Assembly (NCBI GenBank): GCA_948567375.1
Contig: OX419761.1
Location: 11,446,243 to 11,510,242 of the forward strand
DNA length: 64,000 nucleotides
Source: Lunularia cruciata
Taxonomy: Eukaryota; Streptophyta; Marchantiopsida; Lunulariales; Lunulariaceae
Direction: 5' to 3'
Both the position numbers and the translations under genes were made by a program. The notes below the pieces were generated by a model, which had not been told where the DNA came from, searched no databases, and saw only the letters and a list, made by a program, of their open reading frames with translations. Position 1 is the first letter of the stretch. The number at the start of each line of letters is the position of its first letter. This document shows, one piece after another, positions 48,257 through 58,633 of the stretch.

Positions 48257-49079
48257 ACTTGTTCTTGCGATATTCGACTTCTACGAGTGTTCCACCACCT
48301 GTAGAGTGCAAGCAACGCCGTCAAGGTGACTCATCAGCTAGCCAGAACTAATCACGCTCTCAAAAACTTGGTAATGAACTACTGACCGAAATTTGATCTA
48401 GGAACAGAGGTCCGGATGGACAATTGCTGCAAACGGGCAGTTATCAACCTATAAACAGTACAATTCTTGTTAACAGTAATAAATGAATTCAATTGATCGT
48501 ATCTTCTCGTTTACCCGGATCATCCATCTGACAATACGTATCTCGGTCACAACCGATCAACTGAATTTTTTTGATGACGGGCAAGAAACTACAAAGTAAG
48601 TTGATCCTCGAACCCTCACAAATTCGATCCTAAAGAAAAGCAGAACAATTCCTCCACGACCTGAGAATGAAATCCCACACTCGAGCGATTTGACGCAGGC
48701 AAAGATGTATTCATACTTATGCAATTAGTGCTGTCACCGCGAGTAATACCTCAAGACCTCGCGTCGACAAATCAGTAAAAGATGAGAGAATTCGTATGAA
48801 CGGGGTGAGATGCTATGCCTGGCAACCCCATGCATTCCGGACACTCAAATACTCAACGCAACTATCACACCAACATGGAATATAAACTTCAGCAAACAAA
48901 AGAAAGTGAACAAGAAAAAACTTACAAATTGATTGCGAGACCGAGGCCGATGTACTTGAACAATTCAACAAGTCGAGTTCAATGAGCAGAACCAGAAGCT
49001 CTACAAGTAGTTACTGAAACATATCACTATGCAGGAGCATCGAAGAAAGTGGAAGTCTCGTGTCAAAGTAGGCGCGGCG

Positions 49080-49110
49080 TATTAAAACCTGGTGACACGC
49101 GCCACGTCAC
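49080..49110 (-). promoter_or_regulatory. ABRE plus CE3-like element and TATA-like box of the small acidic protein gene
   Basis: On the minus strand the order is GTGACGTGGC (49110-49101, a strong ABRE, core ACGTGGC), directly followed by GCGTGTCAC (49100-49092, resembling coupling element CE3), then after four bases TTTTAATA (49087-49080) as a TATA-like box. The pair ABRE+CE3 is an established ABA-response complex. It lies about 155 bp before the proposed 5'UTR donor and 850 bp before the start codon. Confidence 0.6.
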
Positions 49111-49335
49111 AAATCAAGCAGATCTCGACACGTTGTAGTACCTCTCTCTAAAGGCCGCCATTTGGACAAGAGGTGGATCAATGCAGAAATGTTCCATACG
49201 GGCGAAAAGCAGGAGCCATCTTTCGTTTTCTCAAGTCTCCTACTCGTCCTTCGATGGACGAGACGTGAATGCCCTCGCTAGGTCGTGGCATTAGGGAGTT
49301 CGGGATTAGAATCCCATGACGCGTAAGACTGTAGG

Positions 49336-49720
49336 CGAGAAGCGAATGCATGTTCGTGCTTCGTTGTAGCTTCAGTTTGGTTCAACCTGGTTTTATCCGC
49401 TTGAGGTACAAACCTGAAGAAATTTGGAATGCGGAGTGAGACGTGTGCATGTTCGTTCATTTTAGCTGCATCTTATAGTTCATTTTGGTTTCATTTGCTT
49501 TACACACAATAGTGAAAAGGTTTGAACTGCGGAGTGGGACGTGTGCATGTTCGCTCATTTTAGCTGCATCTTCCAGTTCATTTCGGTTTCATGTGCTTTA
49601 GACACAAACATGACGAGGTCTGTATGCGCAGTGATGCGAAAGCATGCTCGTTCATTTTAGTTGCATGTTAGTTAATTTTGGTTCCATCTGCTTTGAAACA
49701 GGAGATAATCAAGCAGGTAC
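49336..49720. repeat. about 4 x 97-bp diverged tandem repeat
   Basis: Units begin near 49336, 49432, 49530 and 49627. Each carries GxGGAGTGxGACGTGTGCATG (or a variant), CATTTTAGCTGCATCTT and TTCATTTTGGTTTCATxTGCTTT. Each full unit contains a GACGTGTGC phrase. The array lies upstream of the ABRE/CE3 promoter. Confidence 0.85.
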
Positions 49721-50046
49721 ATTTCGTGTGTTGCTTATTCAAATCACTTACAGGAAAAATTAAAGGCTTACAAAGATTCTTAATAGATCAACTAAGGATC
49801 TAACTTTGTCCATTTTCTTATATTCATTTGTTTATTTTAGTTCATCGTTGCTATTTGAAGATGAACTTCTATGAAAGTTTGGGACGTCAAATTCTCTTTT
49901 GTCCCTCAACTTTAATCTATTGGCTTCTTTGCTATTCCGTTCATGCTTTGGTATTGGAATCTTCTAATAACCCAACCAATCTATTCAAACTATTTAAATG
50001 CAGTAGTTTCTATAATTATATGTTGACCGAGGAATTTCAAACCACA

Positions 50047-50580
50047 TGTTGTGCATATATACATTGTTGTCAACATCATACACTATAGAATGACAACTCA
50101 CACATAAATTATACATGGATTCTAAAGTGTCACAATCAATCATTTTATTCACAACTCAAATCACACTCAATCATATCAAAACTTGATCTATCACTCAACA
50201 ATCGGACAACAACATAGGGATACAGTCAAGCCACACTCACTCTAGCTAAGAGACTCTAGGTGATGCTCGCCGACCTCTGTCCGCCATAGCCAAGAACTCG
50301 AAAGCTCAACATCAGAGAAGTGAACTCTCTAGAGCTGCACTTTGAAAGTATACCCTCTGAGCTCGACCTAGGTATCCAATTCTAATGGTCCTGCTGATGG
50401 CACATCCGACCGTGCAACCGGTGCAAGTGACGGTAGACCTCACCATGTAGTCAATACTCCAAACATGAAATCTGACCGTCAACAAGTAGTCTATGAGTAA
50501 CGACCAAAATATCTTTGACTACCAACACTACTACTCCAATGTTCGAGCAATCTAGATGCGATGCTACAAATGACATGACA
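50047..50580 (+). repeat. dispersed repeat R, copy 1 (about 534 bp)
   Basis: It aligns end to end with 61790-62336: TGTTGTxGTGCxTATATACAT at the start, CAACATCATACACTATAG, GTGACGCTCGCC-like, CTCAACATCAGAGAAGTG, CTACAAATGRCATGRCA at the end. TG...CA termini fit an LTR, but no 5-bp duplication flanks it. It is non-coding. Confidence 0.8.
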
Positions 50581-53500
50581 CACATGACCAACAGTCTGAA
50601 CTACTAGAAGACTTCAACAAGAACTTAGCCAAGTTGTAAGAGAGAAGTGAAAAAGAAGAAAAGAAGAAAGAATGTAAAAAGTTAAAAATTGCACTTTGCT
50701 TCTACAGACTTTGTTGTGTCAATCTTACCTATATTAGTAAAATGAAAAAGGAAAGAGAACAATTAGTAGAGAAACCAAAAGAACCTACCAGTTAAACATT
50801 AGGAAAATGGAGAGAAAAGATCTTACCTATATCAGTAAAATGAAAAAGGAGAGAGAACAATTAGTAGAGAAACCAAAAGAACCTACCAGTTCAACATTAG
50901 GAAAATGGAGAGAAAAGGACTAGTATAGAATCTCGGTTTGAAACCCAAAAAACCTAATAATCAAAAGTTTTTCTATTGTGATTGATGTGCTTAGGAAAGT
51001 AAGATAGACTACTTTTCTTGCAAAATATTCCAAAAGATGAAGCAAATACAAAATTGAAGAGTTCTTCACCTTGATATCTCTGGTCCTATGATGTGAGCTC
51101 AATAGAAAGGATCAAGATATTATTACTATCAAAATATTATCCCTTTTAAAGGATGATACTAGTGTTTCAAACATATATTTTTCTTGAAAGTGAAGTCAGA
51201 ATTTCTCTATTGCCTCAAAACAAATTCAATATGAAATGAAGATGAAGAAATTATCATCGGATCAAAGAGGTGAATACACAAGGAAGGAATTTTTTAGTTT
51301 TGTATTGAGTGTTTGCTTAGTACATTGACTTATAGGACCTTACACTTTATAGAAAAATGATATTTTTGAGAGATAATAAAGTAATATTTGAAGAGCAAGA
51401 AGTATGTTGTCTAGAGAAGTGTGTAAAAAACTAGTGAGGGCTACTACACATATTTTGAATAAAATTTTAGAGAAAACTCCTTATGAATATGGAACTAAGT
51501 TAACAATGCTCATTTTGTAACTTCTTGTTATTTAATCCTTGTGTACATACTAAAGAGTTTGAAAAAGAAACTTGATCCAAAAGGATAAGAAATGTACTTT
51601 GCCGGATACAATTCAAAATCCAGAACTTTAAATCATAAAACATAAGAAGAAAAATGAAAACATATGAAAGTAAGTAGGGATACTATTTTCATATAGGAGC
51701 TATCGATCATCAACAGTCACAGATATTAAACTTAGAGGCTGGTTATTATTAGATGTTGATTATCTTGAGATAGACAGAGAACATGTCAACATTAGAAATG
51801 AACGAACATTAATGAGATAAAGTTAATAGAAAGTTTCCACAAGCCTCAACGGAATCTACGGAGGAGGTTACAAAAGAATCCAGCATTTGTGTACTTCAAG
51901 AAAAGATGAAAACAATCAAGATACAATATGGATCCGATCAATTCGTAGGAAACTGCAATTCCTTCTCCCGGTTTCAGTCACCAGTAGTATCCCATATCCG
52001 CAGCAGCGAGCCTGGAATGCGGGAAGGACTCGAGACTTACATCAATCACAGGGTTTATCTCAGATTAGTCAACCATGGGGAAATGCTTAGTTTAGTAGGA
52101 GCTTAGCTATTGCTTTTGAACTCGGAGAGCTATCATTTGCCGGTGGGTTTATGGGTGCGTGCGGTCACGGATACGAAAGATGGATATACGGAATGTCAAC
52201 TCAATCTAAGTGGACTGCGTTGTCGCTGGGTAGTGAGGCCTTTTTTTTCACAATAGGCTACGAAGATTGTAGTAAGTTCAGTGATTTCGGAATAATCAGT
52301 AGGAAGATAGCAGTGACTAAAGAAGAGTTCGAGTGAATGGTATTTCTTTCTCGTACCTTTTTGGTCAATTTGACATTCAAGGGACATGGACCACCATGGC
52401 TGAATAAATTTTCGGATCATCAACTGTACGGTGGAGCTTTGTTGCATAATCAGGTTGGAGGATTAAACGAGAAGCATGTATGCTGACTTGAAGTTAACGT
52501 TATGAAGGACGGACTGGAGTGAGATTCTTGGTTCAATGTTCTCCCATCTTGACCCGCGCACTGCGCACCAATGCCTCTTTGATGACGGTTAGTTTGAAGA
52601 ACGTCTCACAGGGATGCAGATTCAGCACGTTCTGAAGATATGTCAAGTCTTAAGGAGACTGGTGAAGTTATATAAGCAGCTAACAGATGAAGAGCCTTTG
52701 ACCAAGGTGATACTGGGGTGAAATATTTGATCGGTGTGTTGGTTCAGCTTCGCTTCTACTTATCCAGCATTGCTTTCCAATGATATGAGTGCCATTTTTA
52801 ACAATGCTATATGGCACTAAAGGTACAGTAAATTTGAGAAACAAACAAGGTTTGGGTGAGTAACTTGGAGACTGCCGTGACCTAGCAGGGAGAATAGCAT
52901 AACATATCATTAATCAAGGTGTCGATGGAGAATGGTTGTTGTTATTCCTGTAAACTTTTATCAGTCTCCTTCTGTTCAACGTGCTTGTCACGACTTTAGT
53001 GGCGAAAGTGGTAAAATATTTTGAAAGGAATGGAAAGCCCCTGGGTGTCAAACCAGAGCATCCGCCAGAATGCGGCATTGGAATGAAAGGTCCTAGAGCT
53101 ATTTCTCTTTCTATCAATTCCGCTTTCGATATTCAAATCTCAATGCTTAGTGGGATTACGAGAGAGAGTTGGTCCAGACAAACTTCTGAGAGCGCTTGGG
53201 AGAACAACCTGCAAGTAGTGTTGATTAAGAGACATTGAATTGAAATGATGAATTGCCATTCTCTACCGTTTAGTTCTTCATTTCGCTGCAATTCTTCTTT
53301 GAGCAACTGGACTTCGTAGCATATTTTGATGGAGTGATATTGACAAACTGACCTCTCATTTGTCTCAATGGTTGGACTAGATCTGCTTACTCAGCGTTAT
53401 TTTGATAATGTTGGAGATTTTTTGCAGTTCTCCAAGGATGAATAGTTTGTGATTAGTACATGGCAGTTTTCCTAGAATAGACCAGGACGACCACTTTTGC

Positions 53501-54449
53501 AGAGTGATATCTATGCTTCCAAGTTGCGGTTTCGATCTGATGACCGTCGTATTCAAAATTGCCTGGACTGAACTCCGAAATCTGTATATGCGATTAGCCC
53601 TCAAGTATATAGCCCTCAAGTAATGATCTTCTTTCTCCTAACACACAGTGTGCAAGTTACAAGATCGTTCGCACTCACATTCACATTCATAGATTTAGAA
53701 CGGAACGGATACAAACTGATGTACACTCGAAGATTCTAAAGAGGTAGTCCACTGGTTGTAGGCTGTAGGGTTGCCTGGTCTGACTGAAATTCCAATGTGT
53801 AGTACCGGATCATCCTTACTGCTCGGTATACCATCCTAAACCCTCATCCCTTGAAACATCGAATGAGCTAGAATGTTCTGTTCTATCTCAAGCACCTGCT
53901 CATCAGTTTCAGGCTGAATTTACAGTTATCTCATACTTGGGACAAAGTTCAGTATCCTTTTTCATATTTCAAATCTCTTCAAGCCGGACAACGTATCTGT
54001 TGGATTGGACTACAACAGGACTCAGCTTTACCAGTCACTTCGCAGTTTAAAACAGGTCAGTCTAGTCAATCTTTTAAGTCTTCTAAATCTCATCACGAGG
54101 ATGTAAATCATGGCCACATCACTTGTCTCTACATCAGTATTTAAATGGTTAAACACCAGAAATGGGCCGCCGATCGCGTACCTCATGGGACGCCCCGGTG
54201 ATGAGAGGATGCAACCGCCCAAGAATTGAGTTCCTGAACTGTACCTGCTTCATGACGGTCATGAGCAAGGCGATGAGCTGGAAATACACGTGAAACGTCA
54301 AGGCTTTTGATTAACAGCTGCATATCCACCAAAATAAGAACCTGGTAAGGGTATCAGCAATTGGATATCATCTGGGTCTTTTTCCTTACTTTAATGGGGA
54401 AGTTGGAGAGCGGATTGACATCACTAATAAACAACTGCAACCAGGGCTG
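50581..54449. other. intergenic tract, no gene supported
   Basis: At 50706-50800 and 50820-50915 a block of about 95 bp (ATCTTACCTATATxAGTAAAATG onward) is tandemly repeated with a period near 117 bp. Frames at 51887-52106 and 52151-52336 are open; the latter contains STQSKWTALSLGSEA, faintly like a copia RNase H end, too weak to call. Confidence 0.4.
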
Positions 54450-54641
54450 TCAATGTCCTTTACAAAACCTCATCTTGCCAGTTCGAGCTCGCTTATCATT
54501 TTCAGATATGAAGTCGAAGAACAACTCATATGCACAGAAAACAAGTGCAAATGCCAAAATGTATCCAAGAACATTGATCTGGCGTGATATGCCGGCCAAA
54601 TATAAAAAAATGGTGGCACAAGCTAAGTCGATAACCTTCAT
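54450..54641 (-). pseudogene. possible membrane-transporter C-terminal exon or fragment
   Basis: The minus strand encodes about 63 residues with two hydrophobic segments and INVLGYILAFALVFCAYELF. This resembles the last helix pair of nucleotide-sugar/triose-phosphate translocator-type proteins (a GY-x-LA-F motif before the tail). An AG near 54644-54640 could be a splice acceptor. No other exon of such a gene was recognised up to 56000. A chance frame remains likely. Confidence 0.2.
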
Positions 54642-56068
54642 TATATTTGTGTCAGGTATACTCTACCAGATGCTTCCAGCGCCTCCGACTTTGCCAGACA
54701 GATGATTGCTACAACTTGCGCCTGATGCCATATCATAGTTATAAGTGAACTCTCAGTGACCTTATAACATCATAACTCTTTTCACATTATCTGATGTAGA
54801 TACAGTTTTGTCGTAGTAACCGGAAGAGATATTTTAATCGAGATCTAGACCTCCTTGTCTATTATGAGGCGATCTGAAAGAGGTCAACTGTAAAAGTATG
54901 AGCAACTGTAAAGGTATTTGAGTAATGGGAGCAGAAGCTGTTCATGGAACGGGGAATACAGAACCGGACACATGCATATGGGAGATGCAAGCAAGAAGAA
55001 GTGCAACGAAGGGTCCATTTTACTCACGTTACGTTCAACCCAAGAGGCAATGCAACGTCGAGAAATCTCGTCAATAAAGTAACCTTGTACCTGGGACGAA
55101 ACAACGCGGAATTCGGTTGATCTTTACAGGAAAGATGTCTAACCTACCAGTAACCAAGCCAAGAGTAGGCAAAACCATTGAGGCACACAGACGACTGTTC
55201 TGATTGAACACTATTCAGTCAAGTCTTCTATCACTGTGGAAGCAGAATGATGACATCTGTCATATCTTGCGATGTCTAAAGCTTGCAGTTTACAGCCCGA
55301 TAAGTAAATCTTCCTGGAGGTTACCTGTAGCTTTGCTTACTTGAGTGTAGATAGTAAGTACAGCAGACTAAAATTATCCCCACAAAATATAACCTCTGGA
55401 GTCCAGAGGCTATACCTCGGAACTTGCACACTTTTGTAGCACACATGCCTTCTTTGTCGCTCCAAGTCAAGTCTTTCACATGTTAAGATTGAGTGTTGTC
55501 TAAATGAAGCGCCAGATCTTCCTGTAGCAGTCTTTGGTATTAGGGTGGAGTGGGGTCATCCAAGACGGACGAAATTCGGACAGGTTACTCCCAGCTTTTC
55601 TCTGCGGTTTTTCTGTTCTGTGTTTCATTGATTTGTCTGTGGTCATGTGTTGTCGTTGTTTTCTCCTCTATTTTAGTGATTGATGCAGGTTATAAAGACT
55701 GATCTTTCCGCCAACCTGTCCTCGAATGTAACCTAAAGAATAAATGTCCTCTTTCACTCAAATCAATTCAAAAACATATGCTGGCGAGATGTACGGGCAC
55801 AGATTTTGTTCACATGAAAGGATCTATGAAAGTTTTCTTGACATCAAATTGGCATAGGAGCCAGAAATCTACAGTGTCTCTGGTACATGCATTTAATTGA
55901 TGCAAAAGGAGCCGGGTAAGGAGATTTTTGCATTCAATGGGGATGCCACTGGAGCAGGCAAAGAATTTTGGAGCTGAATTAGAAAACAAAGCGTGCATAC
56001 TGAAACAACGGTTGTCCTCGTTGATACCCTTATCTGTTTAATCTTCGTGTAGGTGAGATCTGCTCAAA
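54642..56068. other. intergenic tract upstream of FTR1, no gene seen
   Basis: No recognisable frame in either strand. Confidence 0.45.
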
Positions 56069-56205
56069 CACGTGCTTGCACCATGCCAAGCTCTCGTTCT
56101 AAGACCCCCGACACATACCTATTGAATATTACTTCTTCTCTTCTCAAGTCCTAGCATTTCGTACTATCCCGTCACCATCAGTTGCCTTGCTTACTGGTAT
56201 AAAAG
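56069..56205 (+). promoter_or_regulatory. FTR1 promoter elements: G-box and TATA box
   Basis: CACGTG is at 56069-56074 and TATAAAAG at 56198-56205. The TATA box predicts a start near 56230 and a 5'UTR of about 200 bp before the ATG at 56436. bHLH factors of plant iron-deficiency signalling bind G-box-type sites, so the CACGTG could matter, but that is inference. Confidence 0.55.
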
Positions 56206-56435
56206 GTGTGATTCTTCTTAAATCAATATCACTGAGCCCGAGTCTTATCTTACGTCAGTACTCATTCTTAATGCTCATCTTAGTGATATCAGAGGAAGTC
56301 AGAGGTACTACTTCACAACCAGATTTCAGTTGAAGAGGAAAGCATAGCTCTACAAGCTGCACTCTGCAGCCGAGCATTTCTTAACTGCGCTACCTCGAAC
56401 TTTGAGTGATTTGAATTAGCCGAAGATAAACCAAA

Positions 56436-57389
56436 ATGGTGGAGGTTTTCAGCGTTCCCGCTTTCTTCATTCTCTTTCGTGAGACGCTGGAAGCGTCAAT
56501 TATACTGTCAGTCATGTTGTCCTTGCTCAACAAAATCGTCGACGACAGGGCCTTGAGGCGGAAAATGCAGAAGCAGGTTTGGGGCGGAGTACTTGCAGGA
56601 GTAGTACTGTCCCTTTGCGCTGCCGCTATTTTTCTCTCGCTCTACTATACAGTGGCGAAAAAAGCTTGGGATAGCTCAGAGTCTCTCTGGGAGGGGATTC
56701 TTGGCATGATTGCAGTCATTCTCATCACCCTTATGGCTTTCTCCATGATCAGAGTCGATACTTGGAGGGCCAAGTGGGAGAAAAAGCTAACCAAGGTCAC
56801 TGTGGACACGATACAAAGACATGGGAGCGACGTTCTTCAGAGCACCAAGAGCAAGTACGCGCTCTTCCTTATTCCTTTTACCGTAGTAGTCCGTGAAGGT
56901 GTTGAGGCCGTCATTTTCCTTGGGGGTATTGGTCTCGAAGGTTCAGGCACTGCTTATCCTCTGGCTGCTACTACCGGTGCTGCTTGTGGTATACTCGTCG
57001 GTTTTCTGCTTTACAAGGGAGGGAATAGTGTGGCATTCAAGTGGTTTTTGGGAGCTTCGACGGTTCTTCTTTTGGTAATTGCCGCTGGACTCTTCTCCGG
57101 TTCTGTTCACGAGTTCGAGGAGTACACAGAGAACGAAGACTTCGTTTGGCAGCTACATTGCTGCCACGAGGATAGCGATGGCATATGGAAGCTGCTGAAT
57201 GCTGTGGTGGGATGGAGGGACGAGGCAACAGTGGGCACATTGACATCATACTTCATATTCTGGGCGTTCGTGATAGTAGCCTTGCTTGTGCTTCGAGTGA
57301 AGTGGAAACGAGATGCAGAGAGGGACGCTATCCGCGATGCGGGAGGAGCCCGAAACGCAGTTGCTGCCACTCGTGACTCTTCGGTCTGA
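56436..57389 (+). CDS. FTR1: FTR1-family high-affinity iron permease, intronless
   Basis: Membrane permease that moves Fe(III), in fungi and algae produced by a partner multicopper oxidase, across the plasma membrane. The 317-residue frame is uninterrupted. Two REXXE iron-binding motifs are intact: RETLE (15-19) in helix 1 and REGVE (153-157) in helix 4. About seven hydrophobic segments are seen (near 5-30, 49-73, 88-106, 143-163, 173-193, 203-222, 268-286). The loop with EFEEYTENEDFVWQ, HCC and LLNAVVGWRDEATVGT before the last helix is characteristic of fungal/algal-type FTR1 and not of bacterial EfeU. The tail is charged (KRDAERDAIRD). Length is shorter than yeast Ftr1 by its C-terminal extension. 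No multicopper oxidase is next to it. It has no intron while neighbouring genes have five to seven, which fits retroposition or transfer from a fungus; neither is proven. Confidence 0.95.
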   Translation: MVEVFSVPAFFILFRETLEASIILSVMLSLLNKIVDDRALRRKMQKQVWGGVLAGVVLSLCAAAIFLSLYYTVAKKAWDSSESLWEGILGMIAVILITLMAFSMIRVDTWRAKWEKKLTKVTVDTIQRHGSDVLQSTKSKYALFLIPFTVVVREGVEAVIFLGGIGLEGSGTAYPLAATTGAACGILVGFLLYKGGNSVAFKWFLGASTVLLLVIAAGLFSGSVHEFEEYTENEDFVWQLHCCHEDSDGIWKLLNAVVGWRDEATVGTLTSYFIFWAFVIVALLVLRVKWKRDAERDAIRDAGGARNAVAATRDSSV

Positions 57390-58633
57390 ATGGGAAGAAA
57401 AAGCATTTTCGCTTGGTTGATCTGAACATTAAGCCCCCCGGCATGTACCAGTAAAATAAGGGATTGACTGAAGGACAAGATGTGGATGTAGATCTTGTTC
57501 ATTTCCAACGTACAGTGGAATCATATGAATAGGTGAACGACATATTGTGGACTCATATGAATAGGTGAACCCCATGGATGAGAAATGTGAGTCATTGAAG
57601 TAAGACAAGATCTAGGAAAGTAACAACTTTGCCTTTAGAGAGAAAAGCAATAAAATGTTAATAGGTTTATAGAACCAAATTTGATGTTAAAGGGAACATC
57701 TCTAAGCATAGGCACGTAACCAAGAGATATTCACAGCTTGCTAAAATTGTCTACTAGGAGATATTTGTTATTTTAGTCAAGTTTAGATCCATTAGATATG
57801 TTTGTTCGTTAGCTGCAGCGAAAGAGATAGAGATAACTCAATTTAACCAAGAAATGGCTTTTTCGTAGTGGAGATTGTATGAGACGATGTATGTGAAGCA
57901 ACCACAAAAATATAAAGAAGCTAGAAAAAAGAAATGTATCTGCAAATTGCTGAACAGTCTTTATGGTTCTATCAAGATGCTAACTATGGAGTCGAGAAGG
58001 GCAGTGGAGTCCAGCAGCAAGGATGTGAAAACCATAGCCAAAAGAGGTAGGGCCAACGAGTCCAAGTATTCTATTAGTTTAAAACTTGCATACTGACTCG
58101 CAAGTAATACATTTCCTCATTTTCATGTGACTAAACATATAATAATAGGAAATCAGAAGTGTCTTGAGGATCTTTGAGTCCTCTCTCTGTTTTGTAATTG
58201 ATGTGTAAATTCGCACCCACTATATTTTAGACAATAGATATCTTTTATAATGATTGCCTGGAGACTAAGCGTGGAGTGAGTATAATGACTACTACCCATC
58301 ACGATCTTTCTTACGTAGTAATAGTTACATGCGATTTGGACAAAGGCATGTCAACTTGACATTTCGTTTATATTCAACCCTCATGCATTTCTCGGCCATA
58401 TTGTACCATGGATCAAGTCTTAGGTTGCGTTTTGACTTTATTGTATTGAGGAGGAGCCTTGCACTGATCTGTGTGATTGGGTGTGGTGGGGTATGGTATG
58501 GTTTGAAACATTGACCTACGGTGTTGTTAGGACAGTGCAGTTGCAGTGCAGTTTCCATGCATGGACATTAAACCATTCATTTAACACCAAAGATCGGAAA
58601 CATCTTTCCATTTTTTGCTTATTGGTCCTTACC
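57390..58633. other. FTR1 3' region and intergenic DNA
   Basis: CATATGAATAGGTGAAC occurs twice (near 57519 and 57553), and AATAAAATG at 57649 might be a poly(A) signal. The short basic frame at 57875-58096 is unrecognised. Confidence 0.45.

Noticed and set aside
52151-52336. Copia RNase H-like phrase STQSKWTALSLGSEA
   Set aside because: The match is short, the expected surrounding motifs are missing and nearby frames are unrelated.
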